A stretch of 64,000 bases of DNA, taken from Castellaniella sp040276065 (lineage in GTDB: Bacteria; Pseudomonadota; Gammaproteobacteria; Burkholderiales; Burkholderiaceae_B). The first letter of the stretch is position 1, and each line of letters opens with the position of its first letter. Below are positions 15,364 to 23,567 of the stretch, in pieces. The DNA is taken from NCBI RefSeq assembly GCF_040276065.1, contig NZ_JBELOI010000002.1, positions 248,001 to 312,000 on the forward strand, read 5' to 3'. A model generated the notes under the pieces. The model saw only the letters and a program-made list of their open reading frames with translations, was not told where the DNA came from and did not search any database. The position numbers and the translations under genes were made by a program.

Positions 15364-16259
15364 GTCATTGGCTGGAGCTGCTGACGCAGCCGTTCATCGA
15401 TTACGGATTCATGCGCCGCGCCCTCGCGGGCGCCTGGGCACTGTCTTTCGCGGCGGGGCCGCTGGGTGTGTTTCTGGTGTTGCGCCGCCTGAGCCTGGTG
15501 GGCGATGCGATGGCGCATGCCATTTTGCCGGGGGTCGCCGTCGGCTTCCTGACCGCCGGGCTGTCCCTGTCGGCGATGACGCTGGGCGGGCTGGTCACCG
15601 GCGTGGTGGTCGCCTTGCTGGCCGGCCTGGTATCGCGGCTCACGCCTTTGCGCGAGGACGCGAGCTTCGCCGCTTTTTACCTGGTCTCCCTCGGCCTGGG
15701 CGTCCTGCTGGTCTCGCTGCGCGGCACCAACATGGATTTGATCCATGTGCTGTTCGGCACCGTGCTGGGCTTGAACGACGCCGCGCTCCTGCTGGTGACG
15801 GCGGTCAGCAGCCTGACCCTGCTGGCGCTGGCCGGGCTCTTTCGGGTGCTGGTCGTGGAGTGTCTGGATCCGCTGTTCCTGCGGGCCGAGGGCGGTGCGG
15901 GGGCCTGGGCCCACATGGCCTTTCTGCTCTTGCTGGTGTTGAATCTGGTGGCGGGCTTCCAGGTGCTGGGCACGCTGATGGTGGTGGGGATCATGATGCT
16001 GCCCGCCACGGCGGCGCGTTTCTGGGCTCGGCCGGTGGGCGGGCAAATGATGCTTGCCGCTGTCTTGGGCGCGCTGTCGTCCTATGCCGGCCTGCTGGTG
16101 TCCTATTACTACGACGCGCCCGCCTCTCCGGCCATCATCCTGGCCGCTGGCGCGGTGTATTTCGCCTCGGTGATCTGCGGCCCGCATGGCGGGGTGCTGC
16201 AACTCATGCGGCAGTCGCGCCTGCGCCGTGCCCGCCTGCTCGAATCCATGGAGTCCTGA
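15360..16259 (+). CDS. znuB: ZnuB, zinc ABC transporter permease
   Basis: ABC-3 family inner-membrane permease, 299 aa, with about eight to nine hydrophobic segments. The family EAA-like region (SLVGDAMAHAILPGVAVGF) follows the first helices, and VVGIMMLPATAARFWARP is the typical loop and helix near the C-terminal third. The ATG overlaps the znuC stop (ATGA), so subunits are translationally coupled. Repression by zinc-loaded Zur is inferred from the upstream operator. Confidence 0.93.
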   Translation: MSHWLELLTQPFIDYGFMRRALAGAWALSFAAGPLGVFLVLRRLSLVGDAMAHAILPGVAVGFLTAGLSLSAMTLGGLVTGVVVALLAGLVSRLTPLREDASFAAFYLVSLGLGVLLVSLRGTNMDLIHVLFGTVLGLNDAALLLVTAVSSLTLLALAGLFRVLVVECLDPLFLRAEGGAGAWAHMAFLLLLVLNLVAGFQVLGTLMVVGIMMLPATAARFWARPVGGQMMLAAVLGALSSYAGLLVSYYYDAPASPAIILAAGAVYFASVICGPHGGVLQLMRQSRLRRARLLESMES

Positions 16260-16263
16260 CATC

Positions 16264-17343
16264 ATGCCGTATCTCGCTGTTCGCCCAGAGGCGGTTTCCG
16301 GGCAGTGCCCGTCGATTCGGCCTGCCAGTCCGCCGCGTGCATCCGGCGAACGAGGGAGAGCCCTGCGTGCCTGGCTGGTTGCCGCGCTGCTGGCGTTCGG
16401 CGCCGGCCTGCCGGGCGCCCATGCGCAGGGCGCGCCCGAGCCGATCCGGGTGGTCGCCACGTTCTCGATTCTCGCGGACATGGTCCGCGAGGTGGGCGGG
16501 GATCGCATCGCCCTGCAGACCATCGTCGGCCCCAACGGGGACGCCCATGCCTTTGAGCCCGCGCCGCGCGACGCGCGCGCGCTGGGACAGGCGCGGCTGC
16601 TGGTGCGCAACGGACTGGGATTCGAGGGCTGGCTGCCGCGCCTGCTCGAGGCCTCGGGCTTCAAGGGTCTGGACGTCGTGGCCTCGGAGGGCGTGCGCCC
16701 GCGCATCCTGAACGGGGAAGAACAGGCGCGGGAGGCGGGCGAGCACGGGGGCCATGGTGCCGGGGGTCGCGGCGGCGCAGGCCATGGAGGGCACGAGGGC
16801 GTCGATCATGTGGGCGACATCGACCCGCACGCCTGGCAGGACTTGTCCAATGGCGTAATCTATGTGCGCAACATCGCGCGCGGCCTGGCTGCCGCGGACC
16901 CGGCGCATGCGGACGAGTACCGCCTGCGCGCGCAGGCCTATGCCGCCCGCCTGCGGGAAGAGGACCGCGCCTGGCGGGCCAGCCTGGCGGCCATCCCGCC
17001 GGCGCACCGCGTCATGATGTCCTCGCACGATGCCTTCGGCTATCTGGGCCGGGCCTATGGCATCGAACTGATTTCGGTGTTGGGCCTGTCGAGCGAGGCC
17101 GAGCCGGCCGCGGGGACCATCGCCCGGCTTGTCGACCGCATTCGCGCCCGTGGCATTCACGCCGTGTTCCTCGAGAAGGCGGTGAATCCGACCTTGATGC
17201 AGCGCATCGTCCAGGAGACCGGCGCACGGATCGGCGGCACTCTGTATTCCGATACGCTGGATGCTCCCGGCACCCCGGCCGGGACGTACCTGGGGATGTT
17301 TCGCTGGAATGCGCAGCACATCCTCGAGGGGTTGCGGGGCTGA
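16264..17343 (+). CDS. znuA: ZnuA, periplasmic zinc-binding protein
   Basis: Cluster A-I solute-binding protein of about 359 aa. The N-terminus contains an export signal (ALRAWLVAALLAFGAGLPGAHAQG) after an unusually long leader, so the true start may be further in. Metal ligands are the His of GDAHAFEP, the His of DPHAWQD, the His of SSHDAFGYL and the Asp of YSDTLDAPG. Between the first two lies the His/Gly-rich loop (EHGGHGAGG...GHGGHEG) typical of zinc rather than manganese proteins. It begins 4 bases after the znuB stop and ends the operon. Confidence 0.93.
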   Translation: MPYLAVRPEAVSGQCPSIRPASPPRASGERGRALRAWLVAALLAFGAGLPGAHAQGAPEPIRVVATFSILADMVREVGGDRIALQTIVGPNGDAHAFEPAPRDARALGQARLLVRNGLGFEGWLPRLLEASGFKGLDVVASEGVRPRILNGEEQAREAGEHGGHGAGGRGGAGHGGHEGVDHVGDIDPHAWQDLSNGVIYVRNIARGLAAADPAHADEYRLRAQAYAARLREEDRAWRASLAAIPPAHRVMMSSHDAFGYLGRAYGIELISVLGLSSEAEPAAGTIARLVDRIRARGIHAVFLEKAVNPTLMQRIVQETGARIGGTLYSDTLDAPGTPAGTYLGMFRWNAQHILEGLRG

Positions 17344-17355
17344 GGGTCCCGCGCC

Positions 17356-18087
17356 TTACTCGCGCGTGGCGATGTCCTTCTGGACCCGCTTGAGGTGGCC
17401 TTCGACATAGAAGGCGGCGGAGCCCTCGTCGCCCGACACGATCGCCTCGTAGATCAGGCGGTGTTCGGCGACGTATAGCTGGATACGCTCGGGATCGTAG
17501 ATGCCATCGTCGCGCAATCGGTTCCAGAGCGGCTGCTGCATGGTCCGGGCGATTTCCTCGGCGATCTTGAGGATCAGCGCATCCTCGGCCATGACCGCCA
17601 ACTGGCGGTGGAACAGGCGGTCGCACTCGCTCCACAAGGCCTGCTGTTGCGGGTCCGTGATGTCTTTGACGGCGGCCATCTTGCTCAGGTAGGTCTCGGC
17701 GAGCAGGTTGCGTTTGCGCCGCCGCGCGGCCAGGCGCGCGATCGCGGGCTCGATGAGCAGCCGGACCTCCAGCGCCCCATTGGGGCTGAAGTCCGCCTCG
17801 GCCGGCTCGGCGGCCGAGGCGGCCGGTGGCGGCTCGTCCTGTTCGGTGACGTAGGTGCCCGAGCCTTGGCGCGTCACCACCATGCCCTCGTTCTGCAGGG
17901 CACCGATCGCCTCGCGCACGGCGGGCCGGCTGACCTTCAGGCGCTGGGCGAGGCTCCTCTCGGCGGGGAGTCGCGAGCCCGGCCGATAGGTCCCGTCGGC
18001 GATGCCGGCGCGAATCTGGTCCGCGACCTGTTCGTAGATTTGCTTGGGCCGGAATCCGGATGACCTGGTGTCTTGGTCTTGTTTCAT
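17356..18087 (-). CDS. GntR-family regulator, FadR/FCD subfamily
   Basis: 243-aa regulator with an N-terminal winged helix (QIYEQVADQIRAGIADGTYRPGSRLPAERSLAQRLKVSRPAVREAI...VVTRQGSGTYV). A C-terminal all-helical FCD ligand-binding domain follows (EVRLLIEPAIARLAARR, DRLFHRQLAVMAEDALI, HRLIYEAIVSGD). FCD members usually bind carboxylates or amino-acid derivatives. It is divergent from an amino-acid ABC importer and catabolic genes (18387-23542), which it most likely controls through sites in the A/T-rich gap. Confidence 0.9.
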   Translation of the reverse strand: MKQDQDTRSSGFRPKQIYEQVADQIRAGIADGTYRPGSRLPAERSLAQRLKVSRPAVREAIGALQNEGMVVTRQGSGTYVTEQDEPPPAASAAEPAEADFSPNGALEVRLLIEPAIARLAARRRKRNLLAETYLSKMAAVKDITDPQQQALWSECDRLFHRQLAVMAEDALILKIAEEIARTMQQPLWNRLRDDGIYDPERIQLYVAEHRLIYEAIVSGDEGSAAFYVEGHLKRVQKDIATRE

Positions 18088-18386
18088 GACCGCGTCCCCC
18101 TGGGCGCTTGCGATGTGCCTAGTCTAACCATGCGGGCTGCCTTGTGCGCAACCGCTTTCACCTGGTCAGGTCAAATTTGGTCAATCTGACAACCAAATAA
18201 CGCAAAAACACGGGTTTACCCCTGGTTTTTCTGGTTTAAATTTTAACCGATAATACGTAAACCCCGGCCAGACAGGTCAATTATAAAACCGCAATCTGGG
18301 GGTAAAAGCGCTGAGGCACGCCTGGCGGCCGCACAACGTGGTTCTTTTTATAACCAATAGACGCTTTGGCGTCACGGAGCAAATCG
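18088..18386. promoter_or_regulatory. A/T-rich divergent promoter region between GntR gene and ABC importer
   Basis: 299 bases without a gene and markedly A/T-rich in the middle (18170-18290). It holds inverted arms TTTGGT (18176-18181) and ACCAAA (18192-18197), and a near-palindrome GGTTTAAATTTTAACC (18233-18248). Further TGGT/ACCA words also occur, the core of many FCD-type GntR operators. The region probably carries both promoters and several repressor sites. Confidence 0.6.
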
Positions 18387-19208
18387 ATGAGCAAGCACTA
18401 TGGAATCCTGTTCATGGGCGCGGTGGTGTGTCTGGGGCCCATCGGTGCCCAGGCCGATCAACTGGCCGATGTCAAGGCGCGCGGCACCCTGGTCTGCGGC
18501 GTCCTCGGAGCGTTCGAGCCATTCGGATATTCGGATCTGGCCAAGCGCGAGCTGGTCGGCTACGACGTCGATTTCTGCCATGCCATCGCCCAGCGGCTCG
18601 GGGTGAAGGCGGAGGTCAAGCCGGTCGCGATCGAGGCGCGCATTCCGGAACTACAGCAAGGCCGCATGGACGTGCTGGCTGCGGGCTTGGGCTATTCGGC
18701 CCAGCGTGCTGAACAGGTGGACTATTCGAGCGGCTACTACATCAGCCAGCATAAATTGACCGTGAAGGTCGACCAGGGTTTCAAGTCCACTGGCGATCTG
18801 GCCGGCAAGCGGGTGAGTTTCACCAAGGGTGGGATCACCGAAGGATTCGTCAAGGCCTCCGTTCCGGGCGCCGAGCTCGTCGGCTACGAGGATACGCCGA
18901 CCGCCTTCACCGCATTGGCCCAGGGCAAGGTGGACGCCTTCAGCGTGTCGGAGATCGTCGCGCGGCGGCTGGTGAGCAAGCTTGGGCCCAAGGCGGCGCA
19001 GTACGAGGTGCTGGAGCCGCCCGTCGGCCGTGAGGTCTGGGGCCTGGGCATCCGCAAGGGCGAAAGCGGTCTGCTGGGTGCCGTCAACGATGCGCTGGCC
19101 GATATGGAGTCCTCGGGCGAAGCCCAGAAGATTTTCGACAAATGGCTGGGCGCGGGGACCATGTACGACATGAAGCGCTCTTTCAAGATCGAGCCCATCA
19201 AGGGTTGA
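18387..19208 (+). CDS. polar amino acid ABC transporter substrate-binding protein (family 3)
   Basis: 273 aa; export signal MSKHYGILFMGAVVCLGPIGAQA, then a PF00497-type domain (LVCGVLGAFEPFGY, LVGYDVDFCHAIAQRLGVKAEV, ELQQGRMDVLAAGLGYS, DLAGKRVSFTKGG, VDAFSVSEIVA). This family feeds polar amino acids or opines to importers. It is first in the gene set after the GntR-divergent promoter, followed by two permeases and an ATPase. The downstream ornithine cyclodeaminase-type and enolase-superfamily genes suggest an unusual amino acid such as a proline or hydroxyproline derivative (inference). Confidence 0.88.
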   Translation: MSKHYGILFMGAVVCLGPIGAQADQLADVKARGTLVCGVLGAFEPFGYSDLAKRELVGYDVDFCHAIAQRLGVKAEVKPVAIEARIPELQQGRMDVLAAGLGYSAQRAEQVDYSSGYYISQHKLTVKVDQGFKSTGDLAGKRVSFTKGGITEGFVKASVPGAELVGYEDTPTAFTALAQGKVDAFSVSEIVARRLVSKLGPKAAQYEVLEPPVGREVWGLGIRKGESGLLGAVNDALADMESSGEAQKIFDKWLGAGTMYDMKRSFKIEPIKG

Positions 19209-19238
19209 GGCCGGATCGCTGACCGCCCGCCGCACGCC

Positions 19239-19913
19239 ATGACGCTCCTGAACGAGTACGGCCCGCTCTTTCTGAAAGGGCTCGCCATGACCCTGGCCCT
19301 GGCCGCCGCGAGCTGGGTGCTGGCGTTCGCCATCGGCTTGCTGTTGTCCTTGCTGCGCATGGCGCGGGTCAAGGTCCTGGCGCTCCTCGTCATCGTGTTC
19401 GTGGAATACCAGCGCAACGTGCCGCCGCTGGTCCATATTTTCCTGTGGTACTTCGGCGTGAGCAGCATCCTGCCGCAAGCGGTGCAGGATTGGGCCAATG
19501 CCCACAACGGGGAGTTCTATTTCTCGACGCTGGCCATTGGCCTCTACTATGGCGCCTATATCTCCGAGGATATCCGCAGCGGCTTGCGCAGCATACCCGG
19601 CGGACAACTGGAAGCCGCCCGGGCGATCGGTCTGAGCTATTTCGGCGCCATGCGGCGGGTGGTCCTGCCCCAGGCGCTGCGCGTGGCGGTTCCGCCGCTG
19701 GTGAGCGGAGCGGTGATGCTGGTCAAGACGACGAGCCTGGCCATGGTGCTCGGCGTGATGGAACTGACCTACGTGACGAAGGACGTCGCGAGCAAGAGCT
19801 TCAGGATCTTCGAGTCCTATGGCATCAGCACGGTGCTCTATGTCGTGGTGGCGCTCGCTCTGCTCGCCATGGGCGGCTGGCTTGGCCATCGCTTCCGGAT
19901 CAAGGGGCGCTGA
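19239..19913 (+). CDS. amino acid ABC transporter permease (HisM/GlnP type)
   Basis: 224-aa inner-membrane permease of the polar amino acid transporter family with about five helices. The coupling motif is visible as GGQLEAARAIGLSYFGAMRRVVLPQALRVAVPPL, and EYQRNVPPLVHIF is the typical loop near the second helix. It forms a heterodimer with the next permease, which starts three bases after this stop. Confidence 0.9.
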   Translation: MTLLNEYGPLFLKGLAMTLALAAASWVLAFAIGLLLSLLRMARVKVLALLVIVFVEYQRNVPPLVHIFLWYFGVSSILPQAVQDWANAHNGEFYFSTLAIGLYYGAYISEDIRSGLRSIPGGQLEAARAIGLSYFGAMRRVVLPQALRVAVPPLVSGAVMLVKTTSLAMVLGVMELTYVTKDVASKSFRIFESYGISTVLYVVVALALLAMGGWLGHRFRIKGR

Positions 19914-19916
19914 GCC

Positions 19917-20651
19917 GTGATCGATATTCTGGCCGACTACTGGCTGCTGTTTCTTGTCGGCGCCTATCCGCATGGCCCGCTGGGCGGGGTGGCCGCGACC
20001 CTGCTGCTCTCGGTGATTGGCGTGGGCGTGGCGTTTCCGCTGAGCGTCCTGCTGGCGTTGGCGCAGCTCAGTCCCCACGGATGGATCCGAGTCCCCGCGA
20101 CGGCTGCGCGCTACCTGGTGCGCAGCATCCCGCTAGTCATGCTGATCTTTGGCGCCTATTTCATCGTCCCGATGGTCCTGGGGCGGCCGGTGGCCGGCTT
20201 TACGACGATGGCGGTGACGCTCGTGGTCTTCGAGTCGGTCTACCTGGCCGAGATTGTCCGCGCCGGCATCGAGGCCCTTCCGCGCGGGCAGGCCGAGGCC
20301 GCCTCCGCCCTCGGCATGGGGTATTGGCTGCGCATGCGCAAGATCATTCTGCCTCAGGCGCTGACGAACATGCTGCCCAGCATGGTCGGCCAGTTCGTGA
20401 CGACGATCAAGGACACCTCGCTGGGCTACGTGATCGGGGTGCAGGAGGTCACGTATGCCGCCAACCAGGTCAACAACAGTGTGCTCACGCAGCCGTTCAG
20501 CGTGTTCTTCGCCCTGTCTCTGATCTATTTCGTCATCTGCTTCGCCTTGACCCAGGCCGTCCGGATGCTGGAGGCCCGGCTCGCGCGCCGGAACGCCAGG
20601 ACTCCGGCCGTCGCCCCCGCCGATCCCTTGCTGAATGCTTCCGCACGATGA
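19917..20651 (+). CDS. amino acid ABC transporter permease
   Basis: 244-aa partner permease with a GTG start at 19917. Its coupling segment RGQAEAASALGMGYWLRMRKIILPQALTNMLPSM and the YLVRSIPLVMLIFGAYF loop are typical of the polar amino acid group. It overlaps the ATPase gene by 4 bases (ATGA at 20648-20651), indicating tight coupling of subunits. Confidence 0.9.
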   Translation: MIDILADYWLLFLVGAYPHGPLGGVAATLLLSVIGVGVAFPLSVLLALAQLSPHGWIRVPATAARYLVRSIPLVMLIFGAYFIVPMVLGRPVAGFTTMAVTLVVFESVYLAEIVRAGIEALPRGQAEAASALGMGYWLRMRKIILPQALTNMLPSMVGQFVTTIKDTSLGYVIGVQEVTYAANQVNNSVLTQPFSVFFALSLIYFVICFALTQAVRMLEARLARRNARTPAVAPADPLLNASAR

Positions 20652-21427
20652 ACATGACCGACCCCTCCGCTTCCCGGGCCCCCTCCGGTTCCGCCGCCAT
20701 GATCGTCCTCGAAGGCGTCGAGAAGTGGTATGGCGAGTACCATGCGCTGGTCGATGTGAGCGCCGAGGTGAAAGCGGGCCAGGTCGTGGTGCTCTGCGGG
20801 CCCTCTGGCTCGGGCAAATCGACCTTGATCCGCGCGATGAACGGACTCGAGGGGATCAGCGCGGGATCAATCCGCGTCAACGGCGAGGATGTGCAGGGGC
20901 GCGGGGTCGATATCAATCGCATCCGCAGCCGCATCGGCTTCGTATTCCAGCAGTTCAATCTGTTTCCGCATCTGTCGGTGCTCGAGAACGTGAGCTGTGG
21001 CCCCGTCTGGGTGAACCACATGCCTCGCGAGCGGGCGCATCGCCTGGCCCTGGATCTCCTGGCCAAGGTTGGACTGGAGCAGAAAGCCGGCGCCTACCCA
21101 AATCAGTTGTCCGGCGGCCAGCAGCAGCGCGTGGCGATCGCTCGCGCCCTGGCCATGAATCCGCCGGTGATGTTGTTCGACGAGCCGACCAGCGCGCTGG
21201 ATCCAGAGATGGTGGGCGAGGTCCTGTCGGTCATGCGGGCGCTCGCCGCCGAGGGCATGACCATGGTCTGCGTCACCCATGAAATGAAGTTCGCGCGCGA
21301 TGTGTCGGACGTGGTCTGGTTCATGGATCGGGGGACGCTCCTGGAAAAGGCGCCGCCGGAGCAGTTCTTCGATTGCCCGGCACACCCCCGGGCGCAGGCT
21401 TTTCTTTCCGACATACGGCGCCACTGA
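20648..21427 (+). CDS. amino acid ABC transporter ATP-binding protein (GlnQ type)
   Basis: 259-aa ABC ATPase: Walker A GPSGSGKS, Q-loop FVFQQFNLFPHLSVLENV, signature LSGGQQQR, Walker B VMLFDEPTSALDPEM, switch His VTHEMKFARDV. The sequence matches the GlnQ/HisP group. The frame is open far upstream through the permeases, but homology begins at about MIVLEGVEKWYGEYHAL, so ATG 20648 is the start. It completes the importer. Confidence 0.93.
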   Translation: MNMTDPSASRAPSGSAAMIVLEGVEKWYGEYHALVDVSAEVKAGQVVVLCGPSGSGKSTLIRAMNGLEGISAGSIRVNGEDVQGRGVDINRIRSRIGFVFQQFNLFPHLSVLENVSCGPVWVNHMPRERAHRLALDLLAKVGLEQKAGAYPNQLSGGQQQRVAIARALAMNPPVMLFDEPTSALDPEMVGEVLSVMRALAAEGMTMVCVTHEMKFARDVSDVVWFMDRGTLLEKAPPEQFFDCPAHPRAQAFLSDIRRH

Positions 21428-21453
21428 GCGGTGCCATTCTCTGCGAGACGTCC

Positions 21454-22401
21454 ATGCTGATTTCCTCTCCCTTCGCCGCGGATGCCGTCCTCGCCGCGCC
21501 CACGGTCTGCGATCCGGCGCGCACCGCCTCGCTGCTCGATTTCCACGGCCTGGTCGACGAACTCGCCCGCGTGGCGCTCGACTATGACGCCGGGCGCATC
21601 GTCAGCCCGGAACGCCTGGTGGTGCCGCTTGGCGATGGCGGCGTCATGTTGAGCATGCCGGCCGCCGCGCACGACATCGGCATTCACAAGCTGGTGAACG
21701 TGCAGCCGGCGAACGCCAGGCTGGGCCTGCCCACCATCCACGGGATCGTTACCGTGTGCGATTCGATCACCGGCCGACCCTTGTGCCTGCTCGACGGTCC
21801 CGAGGTGACCGGCCGCAGAACGGCCGCCGTCTCGCTGCTGGCGATCCGCGTGCTGCGGGGCCGGGCACCGGAGGACGTGCTTCTGATCGGCACCGGGATA
21901 CAGGCGCGCCACCACCTGAAGGCCTTGCGGGCGGTCTATCCGCACTGCCGCATCCGGGTGCGCGGGCAGGATGCGACCGCCAGCGAGGCCTTCTGCACGG
22001 CTACCGGATCGGATCTGGTGTCGCCCTGCGGGCGCGAGACTCCGGAGGCGGTCGATGTCGTCATCACCCTGACCACCAGCACCATGCCGGTCTACGATGA
22101 GCCGGCCCGCGCCGGCCGGCTGGTGATTGGCGTGGGCGCCTTCAAGCCCGAGATGGCCGAGCTGGGCGGTACGACCTTGCTTGGCAGTGATGTCTATGCC
22201 GACGATCCGGCCGGGGCGCGGCATGAGGCCGGCGACCTGCTGCGCGCGGGGGTCGATTGGAATCATGTGCGCTCGCTTGCGACGGCCTTGCGCCAGCCGC
22301 GCGACCCGGCCCGCCCGGCGGTCTTCAAGAGCGTCGGGACCGCCGCGTGGGACCTGGCCGCGGCGCGGGTCGCGATGAGCGCCCTGGCGGCGGGGCGTTG
22401 A
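21454..22401 (+). CDS. ornithine cyclodeaminase/mu-crystallin family protein
   Basis: 315-aa NAD(P)-dependent enzyme of the OCD family. The nucleotide-binding region reads DVLLIGTGIQARHHLKALRAVYP; IHKLVNVQPANARLGLPTIHGIVTVCD and PEVTGRRTAAVSLLAIRVL carry the substrate-site Lys and Arg. Family members include ornithine cyclodeaminase and reductases of delta1-pyrroline- or delta1-piperideine-2-carboxylate (proline, hydroxyproline, lysine routes). With the importer and the enolase-superfamily enzyme, reduction of a cyclic imino acid is the better guess, but substrate is not proven. Confidence 0.82.
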   Translation: MLISSPFAADAVLAAPTVCDPARTASLLDFHGLVDELARVALDYDAGRIVSPERLVVPLGDGGVMLSMPAAAHDIGIHKLVNVQPANARLGLPTIHGIVTVCDSITGRPLCLLDGPEVTGRRTAAVSLLAIRVLRGRAPEDVLLIGTGIQARHHLKALRAVYPHCRIRVRGQDATASEAFCTATGSDLVSPCGRETPEAVDVVITLTTSTMPVYDEPARAGRLVIGVGAFKPEMAELGGTTLLGSDVYADDPAGARHEAGDLLRAGVDWNHVRSLATALRQPRDPARPAVFKSVGTAAWDLAAARVAMSALAAGR

Positions 22402-22408
22402 TCGAACC

Positions 22409-23542
22409 GTGAAGATCAGACGCGCCTCGGTATGGCTTTTCGAGCGCCGGCTTGACGGCCACGCCTGGAATCCCGCGTTTCGGTGGACGCGCCGGCATGC
22501 GCCGCTGCTGGTCCTCGAGCTCGAGGACGGCGTTCGGGGCATCGGCGAGGCCTGGTCCCGCTATACCGATGCCGCCACGGTGTTGAAGGCCTTGGACGCG
22601 GTCGCCGCGCATCTGGCGGGTCGCGTCCTCGATCATCCATCGGAGGTCTGGGAGCAGGGCGTCCTGGATGGGCGCGCGCAGGCGGACTGGGCCGGCGCGG
22701 CCGCCTGGAGCGCCGCGGACATGGCCCTGTGGGACGCCTTCGCCCGTGGGCGGGGCGAGCCGCTGTGGCGCGCCTTGGGCGGCTGCCACGCGCAGGCACC
22801 GGTGTACGCGAGTGGCGGGCTCTACAGGGACGACTATGGGCTGGACGGCTTGCGCGATGAGGCCCGTGGATATCGGGAACAGGGGTTCGGGGCGATGAAA
22901 ATGAAGATCGCCGGTATTCCCCGCGAGTTGGACTTGTTGCGTGTCGCGGCCGTGCGCGAGGGCCTTGGCGCGCAGGCCGGGCTTTGGGTCGATGCGGTCA
23001 ATCAGCTCTCTGTGCAGGGTGCACTCGACTTTTGGCGGGCGCTGCGGCCGTTTGACGTATCGGCCATGCAATCGCCCTTGCCGCCCGAGGATGTCGAGGG
23101 ACTGCGCCGTCTCAACGGCAGCGGCCTTCCGGTCATCGTATCCGAGGCCGAGTACAGGCACGACGAGTTCCTGCGGCTGCTGGACGCGGGCGCCGCCTCC
23201 CTCCTGCAGTTCTGCCTGACGCTGTGCGGCGGTTTCACGGGCGGCCTGCGCCTGGACGGCTGGGCGGCGGATCGCGCGATCCCCTCGACGCCCCAGTGCT
23301 TTTCGACGTCCATCGCCCAGGCGGCCACACTGCATTTCGCAGCCGCGCGCCCGAACGTCGTCAGCGCCGAATTCCATGGTTTCCACGACCATCTGCGGGG
23401 TCTGTACCTGCCGGGCACGGCGTGCATCGATGACGGGTTCGCCTGCGCGGGCACGGCGCCGGGCCTGGGCGTTGCGATTCCCGAGCCGGGCCGCCAGCGC
23501 GAAGGCAGCATCATCCGGCGCGTGTCGGAGGCGCGGGCATGA
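22409..23542 (+). CDS. mandelate racemase/muconate-lactonizing (enolase superfamily) enzyme
   Basis: 377-aa TIM-barrel enzyme with GTG start. The N-terminal capping domain ends near residue 125. The barrel carries the KxK base motif (MKMKIAG, about residues 162-164) and metal-site acids in WVDAVNQ and VSEAEYR. Enzymes of this group abstract an alpha-proton of a carboxylate, giving racemisation, epimerisation or dehydration. Beside an OCD-family reductase and an amino acid importer it may epimerise or dehydrate a proline-like compound (inference). It starts 7 bases after the preceding stop and ends the operon, convergent with xerC. Confidence 0.83.
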   Translation: MKIRRASVWLFERRLDGHAWNPAFRWTRRHAPLLVLELEDGVRGIGEAWSRYTDAATVLKALDAVAAHLAGRVLDHPSEVWEQGVLDGRAQADWAGAAAWSAADMALWDAFARGRGEPLWRALGGCHAQAPVYASGGLYRDDYGLDGLRDEARGYREQGFGAMKMKIAGIPRELDLLRVAAVREGLGAQAGLWVDAVNQLSVQGALDFWRALRPFDVSAMQSPLPPEDVEGLRRLNGSGLPVIVSEAEYRHDEFLRLLDAGAASLLQFCLTLCGGFTGGLRLDGWAADRAIPSTPQCFSTSIAQAATLHFAAARPNVVSAEFHGFHDHLRGLYLPGTACIDDGFACAGTAPGLGVAIPEPGRQREGSIIRRVSEARA

Positions 23543-23567
23543 GGTCACGCGCCGATGGGGCGCGGCG

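Noticed and set aside
18651..20078. 475-codon minus-strand frame opposite the binding-protein and permease genes
   Set aside because: Composition is that of an antisense shadow and no domain is visible; the plus strand codes for a complete ABC importer.
19445..20647. Upstream in-frame extension of the amino acid ABC ATPase
   Set aside because: Overlaps two permease genes in another frame; ATPase homology starts just after ATG 20648.
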